Of a stretch of DNA of 64,000 nt, positions 12,832 to 23,875 are shown piece after piece. The notes below the pieces were generated by a model that worked only from the letters and a program-made list of their open reading frames with translations, had not been told where the DNA came from and did not search any database. Origin of the DNA: Simmondsia chinensis (lineage: Eukaryota; Streptophyta; Magnoliopsida; Caryophyllales; Simmondsiaceae); contig JAGTTD010000008.1 in assembly GCA_018398585.1 (NCBI GenBank), positions 8,754,501 to 8,818,500 on the forward strand, in the 5' to 3' direction. Made by a program: the position numbers and the translations under genes. Each line of letters starts with the position of its first letter. Position 1 is the stretch's first letter.

Positions 12832-14984
12832 CTCGCCCTCAATAGTAGCAGGAGCAGAGCAAACTCGAAGATTGTCTCCGAGCTCGCAAAAAATATACTC
12901 TGGGAAACCTTTGGTAAAATTATCAGCGTATTGAAGTGAGGATGGAATGTGAAGGACGCAAACCTGACCGAGAACCACTTGTTCCAAGACAAAATGAGTA
13001 TCATGTTCTACATGCTTGATGCGTTGATGTTGAACGAGGTTACTAGCAAAATAAGTAACACTAACATTATCACAATAAACAATAATAGGTTGATGAAGGA
13101 CAACACCCAACTCGTAGAGAAGAGAACATAACCACACAGATTCTCCAACAATATTAGCCACCCTGCGATATTTTGCTTCAACACTAGAACGTGAGACTGT
13201 ATGTTGGCGTTTAGAACACCGGGATAATAGATTCAAGCACAAGAATGCACAGTAACCAGAAGTAGAGTTCCAAGTGTCAGGACAACCAACCCAGTCAGTA
13301 TTAAAGTAACTAACTAATTGATCAGAAGAGGAAGGGAAGATTTGAAGACCATAAGACATAATGCCTGTGATATAGTGCAAAATCCGCTTTACTGCCTTAA
13401 AGTGGACCACACGGGGATCGTGCATAAATAAGCAAACCCGCTAAACAACATATGTGATATCTGGTCTAGTAAAAGTAAGATACTGCAAAGCACCAAGAAT
13501 ACTCCGATAGTGTACAGGGTCAGAAACAGGAGGGCTATCAGGCAAAGCTGACAATTGTTCCTTAGAATCTATTGGTGTATCTGAGGGATTATCATTAGAC
13601 AAGCCACTGCGATGAAGAAGATAAGAAGCATACTTTGACTATGAAAGAAACAACCCATGGCGGTCATGGGTAATCGAAATATACAAGAAGTAATTCAGAG
13701 GACCCAAGTAAAACATACTAAATTCTCGCCTTAACTGAGACAATACTCAAGGCAAAAGCTGTCCAGAAGAAGCAGTTAGCACAATATCATCCACATAAAA
13801 GAAGCAGAAAAACAGTGTTACTCTTGTGTTAAATGAACAACGACGGATCGGATTTGCTGGAAATAAAGCGTTGACTCAGCAAGAATGAGGCAAACCGATG
13901 ATACCAAGCCTACGGAGATTGCTTTAGTCCATATAAAGCCCGTTTTAGGCTAGACACATGATCAAAGTACTTGCGATCCACAAACCCTTTTGATTCTTGC
14001 ATATAGACTACCTAAGATTTTTAAAAAAAATTTAAAAAAAAACATTTAAGAGCGCATTTTTAACATCTAGCTAAGAATAGGCCAATTTTGGGGAACAAGC
14101 AAGAGAGAGAATTGTACGCATAGTGACAGGTTTAATTACGGGACTAAAAGTATCATCATAATCCACACCAGGTGGTTGAGTAAAACTTTGAGCACTAAAT
14201 CGTGCTTTGAAACGTTCAACAAGCCCATCCAATCGCTACTTAACACGATATATACCCATTCTGATCCCATGACATTCGCGTCCAGAGGACACAGAACAAG
14301 AGTCCAAGTATCTTTATGGAGAAGTGTGTCATATTCTTCATGCATGGCAACACACCATTGAGGATCCTTGGAGGCAACACTATAGGAACGAGGCTCATCT
14401 GGGATGGTAGAAATAATGGAGGCAATTATAGATTGTAAAATCCATTTTCTTTTGAATCCTAGCTTTATCCCAAGTAGTCATGCAATGCTCGTTAACAATG
14501 GGAGGCACAGGGGGCATCTCGATGGGAGGCGATGCGGCGGAGGGAGAAACGAGTTCGGTATTAATTGTGGATTTGGGATCGAGGTGAGGCACATTAACGA
14601 ATTGTCGGCAGCGACGGGTTCGTGGGGAGCCATCGGTTTGGTCCGAGGCCCGACTCTGGTGCGCGGGACAAGGGAAGGGATTGAAGGGCACAAGGAACCC
14701 ATGACATATACCCAAGAGACAATAAGAAAATCAATTTGGCGCCATTGAGCATAGTCGGGTTCACCAAAGTTCGGACATGGGGTATCACCATTGGTGTGCC
14801 CAATAACACCATAACCTTTGAGGGCATTGATAAAAAGTTCACTCCATAATTGGTAATTCTCATTTTTAAGAACCTCAGTTATGGAGTCTTTGATATTACG
14901 ACAACCGAGAAGACTGGGCGTGGGAGAGATCGAAGAGGTAGAGTCATTGACTTGGGATGAAGAAGAGGAACCCACTATAGCCAT
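12832..14984 (-). pseudogene. Copia gag-(deletion)-RT-RNase H pseudogene
   Basis: It starts at 14984 with a serine-rich leader and gag core text (ENYQLWSELFINALKGYG). After DFLIVSWVYVMG it jumps into the proline-rich linker and the HCMTTWDKARIQ segment that precedes RT. RT remnants follow (MHEEYDTLLHKDTWTLV at 14345). RNase H is at 13425-12826 with SSVEAKYRRVANIVGE and the RIKHVEHDTHFVLEQV region. Frameshifts lie throughout 13430-14350. No DSG protease and no integrase remain. It could not make active proteins. Confidence 0.85.
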
Positions 14985-15107
14985 GAGAGAAATAAGAGAT
15001 CAAGAAGTCCTAATCACAAAAGAAACCGTAATGGAGAATAGAGAGGGAGAACAACCACCCTAAGGGAGATAAATTTTTTTTTTTTTAATTTCAGAGCTCT
15101 TATGCCG

Positions 15108-15268
15108 TACAAATTGAATACCTACACAACTCAATTGAGGGAAGTCACAATGTATATATATAGAGGATTACAATATATCATGAAATACATTGAATATACG
15201 TCATATAACATCTAATATTGTATTCTTATATACAATATAGTATATCCTAAATATAATATTTTCTAACA
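15108..15268 (-). repeat. 5' LTR of the deleted copia element
   Basis: On the minus strand it starts TGTTAGAAAATATTATA at 15268 and ends AATTTGTA at 15108. A primer-site remnant CGGCATAAGAGCTCT follows at 15093-15107 (the tRNA-Met type is usually TGGTATCAGAGC). Confidence 0.75.
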
Positions 15269-15659
15269 CTTTCCTCTAAATTTTCTTAATTCCAAACGAA
15301 GCTTTAGAAACAATTCCAAGGAAAATCAAATTCCACAGATTACTTGTTCCTACCTTGTAATGTTTCTTTGTTTATTTTAATAGAAAACATCTTCAACCAA
15401 TGATCCTATACCTTTTATAACCAATATAAACTCGATCTGATTCAAACTCAGACCAATGAATTCCTCGAGACTATGGAATGACGACTTCCCCCATTTTACA
15501 AGGAAAATCATTTTCCACCCTTTGGGGGGAGAAACTTTTCCCTCGGAAATTTCTTTCCATCAAAATATGCATGTCAAATAACGGAAAACAAGAAAGCCAA
15601 TTTCTAGAATCTAACTTTCCCCTTAAACAAACGAAGTCTAGTTTTCTTTTTTTCTGATC
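15269..15659. other. Non-coding, downstream of RPL15
   Basis: No gene or clear repeat structure was recognised. Confidence 0.5.
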
Positions 15660-15835
15660 AATTGTTTACGCACCCAACCTGAGAAGTCCTCACTCTCAGG
15701 TTAGGTGCGTAGGGAAACAACCTCTCTTCAGGTTAACATCCTGAAGAGGGAAGGCTGCGTACATCAGCGCCCCCCAGACCCTGCGTAGGCGGGAACCCTT
15801 GAGGCACTGGGGTATGTTCCTTTAATTGTTCCTAT
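15660..15835 (+). repeat. SINE copy downstream of RPL15
   Basis: It contains GGAAACAACCTCTCTTCAGG, GAAGGCTGCGTACATCAG, CCCCCCAGACCCTGCG and GGAACCCTTGAGGCACTGGG in order. This is the layout of the 3' half of plant SINEs of the Au/TS type. The 5' part holds an inverted repeat (CCTAACCTGAG-like arms around 15675-15707) instead of a clean tRNA-like head. Confidence 0.65.
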
Positions 15836-16415
15836 AGAGTTTCCAGTATTAATGATATTTGAACACCCCAAACTAGACCAAATAGAAATTATGGAGCCCC
15901 AAATGCCACGCAATACAGCCGAAGGAGTTGCTTGTTTATTAGGAAATAACATAGAAATTCGATATTCATGAAAGTGGATATTTGCCCTCTAATTTTATTA
16001 CTAGGAAATTAATAGAATATAAGAAGTGGAAGTTCCAATGAAGCTCTAATTCCTCTATTTCATAGGAATTAACTTACACAAAGGAAGCTAGGTAAGTCCT
16101 AATTCCTATGAAGTATTATTTCTCATTCGGGCAACCAAACACAAATATCTAATTTCTGCAACATTGACACATGAATTAAATTCTTAAGTTAACCAAACAA
16201 GGCCTGAATTTTCAGCCCAAATGCCACCCCAGCTACATACAACTTTTGAACTCCCCTCTCAACTCTTCTATTGAAAATATAAACAAACAAGCATTGTTTT
16301 GATATTACAATCTTCTGATGCAAAAAGCAATAAATTTACCAAATTTTCCTTGACATTATATATCTCCAGTGCAAGCTAGAATTTGGAATTAATGTAGCTT
16401 ACAAAGGGTAGGAGG
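15836..16415. other. RPL15 3' flank
   Basis: Non-coding sequence between the SINE and the RPL15 stop codon. The RPL15 3' untranslated region and polyadenylation site should lie in the part nearest 16415 (minus strand), but no single signal is clear. Confidence 0.5.
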
Positions 16416-16634
16416 TCAAGCAGACTCAGCGTCAGAAGTCGCAGCAGCTCTCTTCTTGGCAAAATACTCTTCAGCGCGAGCAAGGTTTTTAGCTACTGAT
16501 GGCTTCACCCACTTCTTTCTTCCAGGCAATACAGTAACTGCACACCCAGCTGCCTCCAGCTTCTCTTTTGCCGATTCTGAGAAAGCGCGTGCTTTAATGT
16601 TGAGTTTCGTGCTTATCTCCCCCTCGCCTAGAAT
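16416..16634 (-). CDS. RPL15: RPL15 exon 4 (C-terminus)
   Basis: 219 bases including the stop TGA (16416-16418). It begins [15 protein letters not shown] after the acceptor TGATCAG, matching the L15 family across the junction with exon 3. It ends with an alanine/serine-rich tail. Confidence 0.92.
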   Translation of the reverse strand: MLGEGEISTKLNIKARAFSESAKEKLEAAGCAVTVLPGRKKWVKPSVAKNLARAEEYFAKKRAAATSDAESA

Positions 16635-19600
16635 CTGATCACATACACCAATTTCAGTATGCCAATGATGTTGTAGTTTGATGGTCATGAAATACCTAAA
16701 ATGCTAATTTTTCATGCTCTGAAACATGATTCAGCTTTTGAAAGTCAAATTTGTGTTTTTCAAGTGAGCATCAAAATCAAGGGAAACACGATTAAGACAA
16801 ATATTGAATTAGAAGATGCTTATAAAATGATTGGGGGTCCTGCTCCTCAGGTTAGGGGTCCTCGGAAACAGCCTCTTTTTAGGGTAGCCCCCTGAAGGGA
16901 GAAGGGGGAAGGCTGCGTATATCTACCCTCCCCAGACCCTGCTTAGGAGGGAGCCCTTGGAGGCATTGGGTTTGTTGTTGTTGTTGTTGTTTTTATCAAA
17001 TGATGTGTTGGCTAATTATCACTCAATTCCAAGAATGATGGTGTGGATATGTTGGAGTCAATTTTCTTAATGCTATTCATTTAAGTACTCAGTTCTCTTA
17101 GTTATTGCTTAGTATTAACTTTGTTTTGATATGGTATGCTTTAACCGTACAATATTCATTTTTCTAGGGTATCTAATATGTAGTCATATAATACTCGCTC
17201 CATGCTCCCTACCCTAGAAACTCCAACGACTACTTTTTGCTCTGTACCTACTCCCACTCTCTGCTTCGAACAACTATGACTAAGATGCCACTAAAGTTGA
17301 GATCCTAAGACAAGTTGATGCAGCACAACTTGCTAATAAAAAACACAACTCAACTTTATTTCATCCAAAACTTAAAAATAACGAATTACAAAGCTTTATT
17401 TATATAAAGCTAAACCCTAAAATAATACTAGATAAGATAAATAAATAAATCTAATAGAAATACTAATCTCTTAAACGTAAGATAAAAAAACTAAATCAAA
17501 TAAAATTGTGCTGCATTATTCTCCTAGTCTTGAAATCGAATAGTTCGTTCTCAAACGAGAAGAAGGGCTGCACGAGCAACGTGGTGAAGTAGACCTGGGT
17601 AAGTCTTGTAGCAACTGAGTCTTCAGAGTACGATAAGCTCCATCAACAGGAATCGACAGAGAGCTGTCAAATCCATTATAGATTATGTGATGATCGAACT
17701 ACCAAAGATGCCTAAGAAGGTCACGCACAAACAAAGTGTAGGAAAGAGAAAATTTCCAAGTCTCAAATCAATCTTCACTGTAGAGTACACTGTCTTTCCA
17801 ACATCGTCATGCTAAAAACCCAAGAGTCGAACAGGGCGGGAAGGTTCCTATGATACTCCCAATTCTTGTACTACTCGTCTAGAGATCAAATTAAAAGCAG
17901 CTCCCGTATCAACAATAGCATGTATGGGTGTCTCATATCCGCACCAAGCGACTACCCCATCATGTTTAAAAATTGCAAAGCGTGATCCAGGAGGTCAATG
18001 ATGCCTATTCTTCGACTTAGAGCAATGAGGAGTAGCAACACAAATAATCAACTTCTCGCCTTTGCTATTCTCATCTTCCAAACCCGAACACTCAACTGCC
18101 TCAACTATTTGTTCATTTAATTCACCTGTTTCTTCTCCGTTAGCTTCAGTTGATGACGCATCATCAGATGAGTTATGCTCTACTAGAGTCACCATCTTTT
18201 TAAACTTCAAAGGGCAATCTCCAACTGGGTGTCCTTTCATTCCACATCCATACACACGATAGAACTTCTAGGAACCATATCCGGCTGAAGACCTAAAGCT
18301 TCTCGTTGCATCTTCCACTTACGTTATGCATTCATAACATAAGAAGCAACAATGTCCACAGACTCAAATGTCATGCCATACAACTCTACTTGAATATGGG
18401 ATTTAAGACCACAAATGTATCTTATCACGCATTGATGCCCAAACTCCTCAAGTGAGCAACGAGTGACAAGTTGTTGAAACTCACGTGTGTATGAAAAGAC
18501 ATCGTGATCTTTCATCTTCAAAGAACATAGTTTGGAATATAATTCTCAAATATAATTTAAAGGAACAAATTTTGGAGTCATGGCTTCCTTGAAACGGTTC
18601 CAAGCCAAAATCAAACCCTGGAGACCTAGGTGAGTGTCAGTATAAATCCACCAACTAAGAGCATATCCCTCAAAACAAGTTACAGCAAGATTAACCCAAT
18701 CTTCTTGTTTAACCCCTTTACAAGTAAAAATATTCTCCATGTGATTAATCCAGTCATGAAATTCTTCAGGGTCCCCTTCCCCATCAAACTTCGGCAATTC
18801 CAATTTCAACACATAATTAGACTTCTGAGCAGAATTAAGATTACCTGAATTAAAGTCCGAGAGCCTTACTATTTGTAGAGTCATGTGTACAATCGCGCTT
18901 GAAGTGTCATCAGGTTCCTCACGTACCACTTGCTTCCCAGGATTATTCATTGTCTTCCTAAGTTCTTAAAGTTCTACAAGAATAGACTGACTGAGACTCC
19001 TTAATATTTGCTAAAAATTGATCAAGACGCTCATCAATTGACTATGTCGTGAAACAAGTTATGCTACTTCCTATCTCAACAACAAAAAATCGTCGTTTTG
19101 CACCATAATTGGAATATGATGAATTAGGGTTGCAATTACAGTTCGGGTTGAATAGTGTTCAAATTTGGGGGATTTCAAACTATGGTTTTTGATTTAGGGT
19201 TTTGTGTGGGTTAAAGGATAGATTTTGGGTTTGGTGGACGAATCAAGGGCAAATGGAGGGTTTTGGTCTTGGTTCGGAGCTAGGATTGGTGGGTTTGGGT
19301 TCAAAGGTGACTTTGATCAGGCTTAGGGTTTTCGAAATCTAGGGTGAGAGTTTTCGAAGCTGCAAAACTGGTTTAGCGTTTCAAGTAGGACGACGTTCTT
19401 TTACGGGTTGATTCAGGGCTCGCTTGATCGAGTTGCCTGCTCTTGACCGCGACTTTGTCACTAATTAACGAAAAAAGAAGTGTGACGACGATGGTGATGT
19501 TCTGAAGGTAGAGGTGGTGTCGGTACAGGTTAAGGTTAGGGTTTTCGTTTGAGGTTCTACCACAAACTAGCAACGTGGATGTTAGGATTTTCAAGGGTGG

Positions 19601-22600
19601 TGGGTGGCTGAGGTCCGATGGTCGATGCCAGTGGCGAGCTGGTGGTGACGTTGGTCAGTGGTAGCACCACAGTTTAACGCACAATATAGGATTTTTTTTG
19701 ATTGCTTCCTTTTTTTTTTTTCCTTGGGGAGGGGCTAATTTTAGTAGCAAAGGATAAGTACCATTACATCATGGCAGTGGTGGGGCAAAGATACTACTCA
19801 GCGGTAATATCGCACACAAGCGGCAGCACTGAGACCGCGACTGCGACGGCTTTGCAGCAGCAGTCCAGAACTAAAGCTCTAATACCAAATTGATGTTCAC
19901 AACTTGATAATAAAAAATACAACTCAAATTTATTTCATCCAAAACTTAAAAAATAATAAATTACAAAGCTATATTTATAAAAAGGTAAATCCTAAAATAA
20001 TAATAGACAAGTCGTAAATTTAATGCATATCAATATCTTAAACGTAAGATAAGATTAAAAAAACTATATCAAATAAAACTGTGTTGCATCACAAGTGATT
20101 CTAGATTTAAATCCCCACTCCCTCAAGCCCGCATACTTAACTATACTATAGTAGAGTACAGAGCTGGAGATTCTAGTCCTTCATCATGCCAATTGTGCCT
20201 TGCAACGAACAGAAAATAGAAACAGGGCTAGATGAAATGTTAGAACATGATATGAAAGAGAAAAGGTGACAAGTTAGCCACTAGAATGGAAGTGTTACAA
20301 GGCAGTTCAGTGCACAAAGTCACTACCAAAGTATAGTCTGGGAAGGTTAAGTGTACGCAACCTCCTGCCCAATTTTGTGAAGAATTTGTCTCTAAGACTT
20401 GAACTCATGACCTTTGGGTCGATTAAACCAACGTTATTGATAGCCCAAGGCCCATTGTATAATGTAAAAGAAAACATTATGAGCCTTTTCCTCAGAAAGC
20501 ATCATCGGCTGTATTGATCAAAGTATGCAATGATACACTGTCTGAATCGTTATTGGTTAAACTCCAATGAAACAAGGTTTGCCGCCCCCTATAATAACCA
20601 TAGACCTTTGGCTGGCGGGCTTTATTCAGTTTTTAATGTAAACAAGGTGAAATAACTTAAGGCTATTTACACCATTAGTCCCCATACTTTGATATTGTAT
20701 CAATTTAGTCTATATACGATTGAATTTATTTCAATCAAATTCAATTAAAAAATTAATTGTTTAGTCATGATTGCAATTATAACGTTAATTAGCGCATATA
20801 TGTGTTTCCATTTTAAGAAATTAGCACTTGCATATCTTTATACTAATTTCTAATTGAACTCGTAACATTAGATAGTCAAAAATTTAACAACAATTTTAAA
20901 ATCAGACTTGATTGTAACAATTTTAATTGTAGGCCTACAGTGACATAATAAAAAGTTCAAGGACTAAAATAATACCACGGGTCAAGTATAACGAATGGTA
21001 AATAACCCAATAATTAACTTACTTTTAGCGGCAATCTCCTCTCCCTTCCTGAAGGATTGATGACGCCCCTCGCCTTCAAAGACTCGAGGGATACCTCTTC
21101 ACCTTCCTTGTATCCTGCTGCTACTATGTCTCTTAGGTTAACTGGTACGTACTTCGGTAACCCCCCGTGCATACCTATCCGAAGACAGCAACTATCGGTC
21201 ACAAATAGAAACGGCAGTCATAGGCACATATAAATCACGCACTCGAGAGTCGGATAGAGTATGAATTTCGAAGTCGCGCCTAACAACCGCCACCCAGTGC
21301 CTAAAAGGCTCCAGCCTCCAGCTGAGGCAAGCTTTAGGGAGAATGAAATGTACATAGCCTTAACTCTACAGGAGGATACCCTGCAGGGAGGCAAGTCAAG
21401 CCTAAGTCAACGATCAATATTATAAAGGCAGTGTGTAATAGCAACTTGGAAGGAATAATGCCGGCTAGTTCTCACAAACAACACTGCATACTTGCCCTTT
21501 GAATATAAAGAGTACTTCACCACACTGCATACGTAGCACTTTGAATATAAAGAGTACTTCATTTCTCCTGAAATAATGTTTTCTTGTCCAAAGGAATGTC
21601 TCACAAAGAATTGTCTTCGCATGTAATATGCTATCCGTTAGTGCATATCTTCACAACAGAATACTAGGATATTCATCATATGCATGATGATGGTTCTTTC
21701 GTTTCCACTTCAGCAAGCTGATGAAAACTACTTCCTTCTCCCATGCTAGTCGGTGGACAATCCCTTGTCGAATATAAATTTTCACAATAATAGTGGGACA
21801 AAGTTCAGCAGCCATCCTTGACCCAAAAAAGAAAAAAGAAAAAAAAAAAAAAAAAGTTCAGTAGCCATCCACCCAATCACCTAAAACAACCAAACCCATA
21901 ACATAGCTCTCAACTAGCTATTTCAGTACGATTCAATTCGTGAAATTTCACTTGCCTAACACCAGAAGTCATATTGGATATTATTATCTCACAATTAATA
22001 TGAGAAGAAACATAAGAAAAATGAAAAGGGAAAACCAGAAGTGGTAAATTTGTGAGATTTAATGCATGCAATTTATTTGCTTTAGTAATATTGTCAATGT
22101 AACTCCTACCTTAGCTTGATATAAGAGGGTTTGTAGGATGGCTAGAAAAAACAAGGTTCAAGAAGAAAATGTAAGGAGTGTCTGTATTTGTAAGTCTAGA
22201 GAGGTACCCTAGGTATGGGGAGAGTGTGAAAAATAAGTCAAGTTTTTTGTACGAGCTTGGCCAATTTAGAAGACAACGAGTGAGCAGTAAGAACCTACTC
22301 CTATATATTATTTCTTTGCATGGTTAGCCAATAGAATGAGTATGTTTGACCCAAGAACAAAGAGAGTTTTACTTGAATGGTTTGGGTATGGTTGACTTGA
22401 GTATGAAGAGGGTCATGTTTGGATGATTTGATTGAGAATTTGGAATTTTTTGATCCAAAAGTCGTATCTGAAAGGGTTTGTACCCTTGTCGATGAAAAGT
22501 TGCATTTGATTTGTTATGAGAGTGGGGGCTTTGGTTTTTCTTTACAATGTTAAGAAGGTACAACATTACCCTAAATAGGCCACCAACACCCAAGAGATAG

Positions 22601-23672
22601 AGAGATGTGCTTAAAACCCAATACCTTATGTTTAGGGGGTAGATAGTTTAATCGTTACACCAAATCTAATAGTTGAAGATGCTTTGGGTTATGACTACAG
22701 ATAATAATACCAAATTTCAATAGTATATTAGATACCCAATTGGGTCCCATAATTTCTTCCTTCGATTAGAGAGAATTTCCACATAAAATTGCGACATCTA
22801 CTTTTATGTAAATTTTCGATTCCATTGTGCATATGTCATCCTCTTAACAAGTTCACACCGACATTTATGTATAAGCACAAGTGACAGTTTTATTACAAAA
22901 CTAAAGGCTCTAAATGGACTAACCCATTACACTTTTACGTTGACTTCTTTCCCTTTAACTTCAATACAAATTTCTACCTATATATATATATGATTATCAT
23001 TATAGACCTATTGGCTTAGTCTTGTATATTGCGCTCAGTCTTGTCCGAGCCCAACTTGTCATTATAAGTTCTTCATATAAATATATGAGATGGCACCCTC
23101 AATTGATGAGTTCGTGATTAGTTTTAAACTACCAATAAATGCATCAATAGTTGATCAAAAAAACACTCACCACCGGCAATCCCTCGCAATTTAGGGATTC
23201 TGCGATAAAGAGGCATCTGACCCCCTTCAAAACCCTTCCTGACACCAGGCCCAGACCTCGACTTCTGTCCTCTCATCCCAAACCCACAGCTCTTCCCTTG
23301 CCCCGCTGCGTGCCCTCTCCCCTTCCTCTTCCCCCGCTTCCTCGACCCCCGCTGCGGCCCCAGATTGTCCAGCCTGAACCGCCCTTCCGCCCCCGCCACC
23401 ACACCCGAATCAGCTTGATTCAGTACAGTTGAAGGTCCCTTGTACTTGCAATCCTTTAATTGAAGCCTCAATGATGTGAAATTGAAGCGGTTTGGCCTGA
23501 TTTTGAGCCCATTTCCCTGCAAAATTCACGACTACGAGTGAGAGTTGGAGGGTGATAAAGGGAAGACAGAGAGAGAGAGGGAGGTGGGTACCTTGAAAGA
23601 AGAAGAGGGGTAATGGAGGGAAGGGTTTGTGGTGGTGGTTAGGGGAGAGGAGAGAGAGAGGAGAGCAGCCAT
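16416..23672 (-). CDS. RPL15: 50S ribosomal protein L15 (uL15), chloroplastic, four exons
   Basis: This nuclear gene encodes a protein of the plastid ribosome large subunit, imported into chloroplasts. Exons on the minus strand are 23672-23592, 23516-23171, 21174-21023 and 16634-16416. All three introns start with GT and end with AG, the phases join correctly, and the product is 265 residues. Residues 1 to about 65 are serine/threonine-rich and fit a transit peptide. The L15 domain starts near residue 73, with the basic glycine-rich stretch [15 protein letters not shown] and then [11 protein letters not shown] at 123-133. The C-terminal third has [10 protein letters not shown] and VLPGRKKW. 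The start was chosen as the ATG at 23672 because it opens the transit peptide in frame. Intron 3 is swollen to 4.4 kb by an LTR element and SINEs. A MULE sits about 190 bp upstream. No stop or frameshift is seen, so the gene looks functional. Confidence 0.95.
16845..16995 (+). repeat. SINE copy in RPL15 intron 3, (TTG)n tail
   Basis: It has the same block order as the copy at 15660: GGAAACAGCCTCTTTTTAGG, GAAGGCTGCGTATATCTACC, CTCCCCAGACCCTGCTTAGG, GAGCCCTTGGAGGCATTGGG, then a TTG/GTT repeat. It lies antisense to RPL15 inside the intron. Confidence 0.75.
17316..17518 (-). repeat. 3' LTR of the intronic gag-protease element
   Basis: 203 bp. It shares ATTTCATCCAAAACTTAAAA, AATTACAAAGCT and CTTAAACGTAAGATAA with 19891-20091. 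The LTRs differ by perhaps 10-15 percent, so the insertion is not recent. Confidence 0.88.
17830..18950 (-). pseudogene. Ty3-type gag-protease remnant
   Basis: From ATG at 18950 the frame carries [20 protein letters not shown] and [11 protein letters not shown], the retrotransposon gag pattern, and continues with stops to [15 protein letters not shown] at about 18480. A zinc-knuckle remnant [12 protein letters not shown] lies at about 18250 and lacks the first cysteine. An acidic segment and then [14 protein letters not shown], an aspartic protease active site, lie near 17920-17880. Stops separate the parts. No RT or integrase text is found between here and either LTR. Confidence 0.82.
19876..19887 (-). 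other. Primer binding site, tRNA-Met type
   Basis: The minus strand reads TGGTATTAGAGC. This matches the common initiator-Met primer site TGGTATCAGAGC in 11 of 12 positions. It marks 19891-20091 as the 5' LTR. Confidence 0.85.
19891..20091 (-). repeat. 5' LTR of the intronic gag-protease element
   Basis: 201 bp. On the minus strand it starts TGATGCAACACAG and ends GTGAACATCA. It is followed after a few bases by the primer site. Confidence 0.88.
20290..20455 (-). repeat. SINE copy in RPL15 intron 3, same strand as the gene
   Basis: The minus strand has GGTCATGAGTTCAAGTC (B-box-like), GAGACAAATTCTT, GGAGGTTGCGTACACTTAAC, CTTCCCAGAC and TTTGTGCACTGAACTGCC. This is the block order of Au-like plant SINEs and of the copies at 15660 and 16845. 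It is diverged and the head is weak. Confidence 0.6.
21023..21174 (-). CDS. RPL15: RPL15 exon 3
   Basis: 152 bases, from the acceptor CGGATAG to the donor GTAAGT. It encodes [17 protein letters not shown] (the first Gly codon is split across the intron) through RERRLPLK. The acceptor has a weak pyrimidine tract but is the only one that keeps the family sequence. Confidence 0.9.
21175..23170 (-). other. RPL15 intron 2, about 2.0 kb
   Basis: No inserted element with clear ends was recognised. It holds an A-rich tract at 21829-21857 and a duplicated block of about 60 bp around 21480-21560 (GAATATAAAGAGTACTTCA twice). Donor and acceptor are given with exons 2 and 3. Confidence 0.7.
23171..23516 (-). 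CDS. RPL15: RPL15 exon 2 (L15 N-terminal domain)
   Basis: 346 bases, from the acceptor TTTTGCAG to the donor GTGAGTG. It encodes [10 protein letters not shown] through [11 protein letters not shown] and ends in phase 1. It holds the rRNA-binding basic glycine-rich loop and the [11 protein letters not shown] signature. Base composition is C/G-rich compared with the surroundings. Confidence 0.93.
23592..23672 (-). CDS. RPL15: RPL15 exon 1 (transit peptide start)
   Basis: 27 codons beginning MAALLSLSS and ending SSFK, phase 0. The donor is AAG then GTACCC. The sequence is rich in Ser, Thr and Pro, as in chloroplast transit peptides. Intron 1 is only 75 bp (23517-23591). Confidence 0.9.
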
Positions 23673-23865
23673 GGGTGGATTGAACTGCAATTAGAATGGC
23701 TAACGGATAGGATATGCAGCTCAACCGCAGTGTTACACAGTAGCGCGTGAGCAGTACGGCGCGTGCTCACTGTCCAAGCCCCAATGTGCTTAGGCCCATG
23801 GGCTATACGGCACCTCCATCCAAAGGCCCCTAATGATGCTTTATTGAAGTTTCAATAGGGAGCTT
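23673..23865 (-). promoter_or_regulatory. RPL15 5' leader and core promoter, shortened by the MULE
   Basis: Only about 193 bp separate the RPL15 start codon from the MULE target duplication. A palindromic TAGGCCCATGGGCTAT lies at 23791-23806 and contains site II-type TGGGCC/T motifs, which are common in promoters of plant ribosomal and organelle protein genes. No convincing TATA box is seen. Whether these motifs are used is an inference. Confidence 0.55.
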
Positions 23866-23875
23866 TACTTTTGTG

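Larger units (their letters stand above)
12639..15268 (-). mobile_element. Ty1/copia element with large internal deletion
   Basis: Two short direct repeats (about 12641-12831 and 15108-15268) begin TGTTAGAA on the minus strand. A PPT-like GAGGGCGAG lies beside the left copy and a degraded tRNA-Met primer site beside the right. The internal region goes from the start of gag straight into the linker before reverse transcriptase, then RNase H, so protease and integrase are gone. Both flanks carry CTTTCCT (12632-12638 and 15269-15275), a possible target duplication whose exact limits are unclear. At 2.6 kb it is about half the usual copia length. Confidence 0.85.
17316..20091 (-). mobile_element. 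Small LTR retrotransposon with gag and protease only, in RPL15 intron 3
   Basis: LTRs of about 200 bp (17316-17518 and 19891-20091) begin TGATG and end CATTA or CATCA. A perfect 5-bp target duplication CAAGT flanks the element (17311-17315 and 20092-20096). A tRNA-Met primer site lies next to the right LTR. The 2.4 kb interior encodes a Ty3-type gag, a zinc-knuckle remnant and an aspartic protease stretch, but no reverse transcriptase or integrase. It is on the same strand as RPL15. It must have been moved by enzymes from another element. Confidence 0.9.

Noticed and set aside
23151..23432. 93-codon ORF antisense to RPL15 exon 2.
   Set aside because: It is the mirror of the GC-rich L15 exon and is proline/arginine-rich without any domain.
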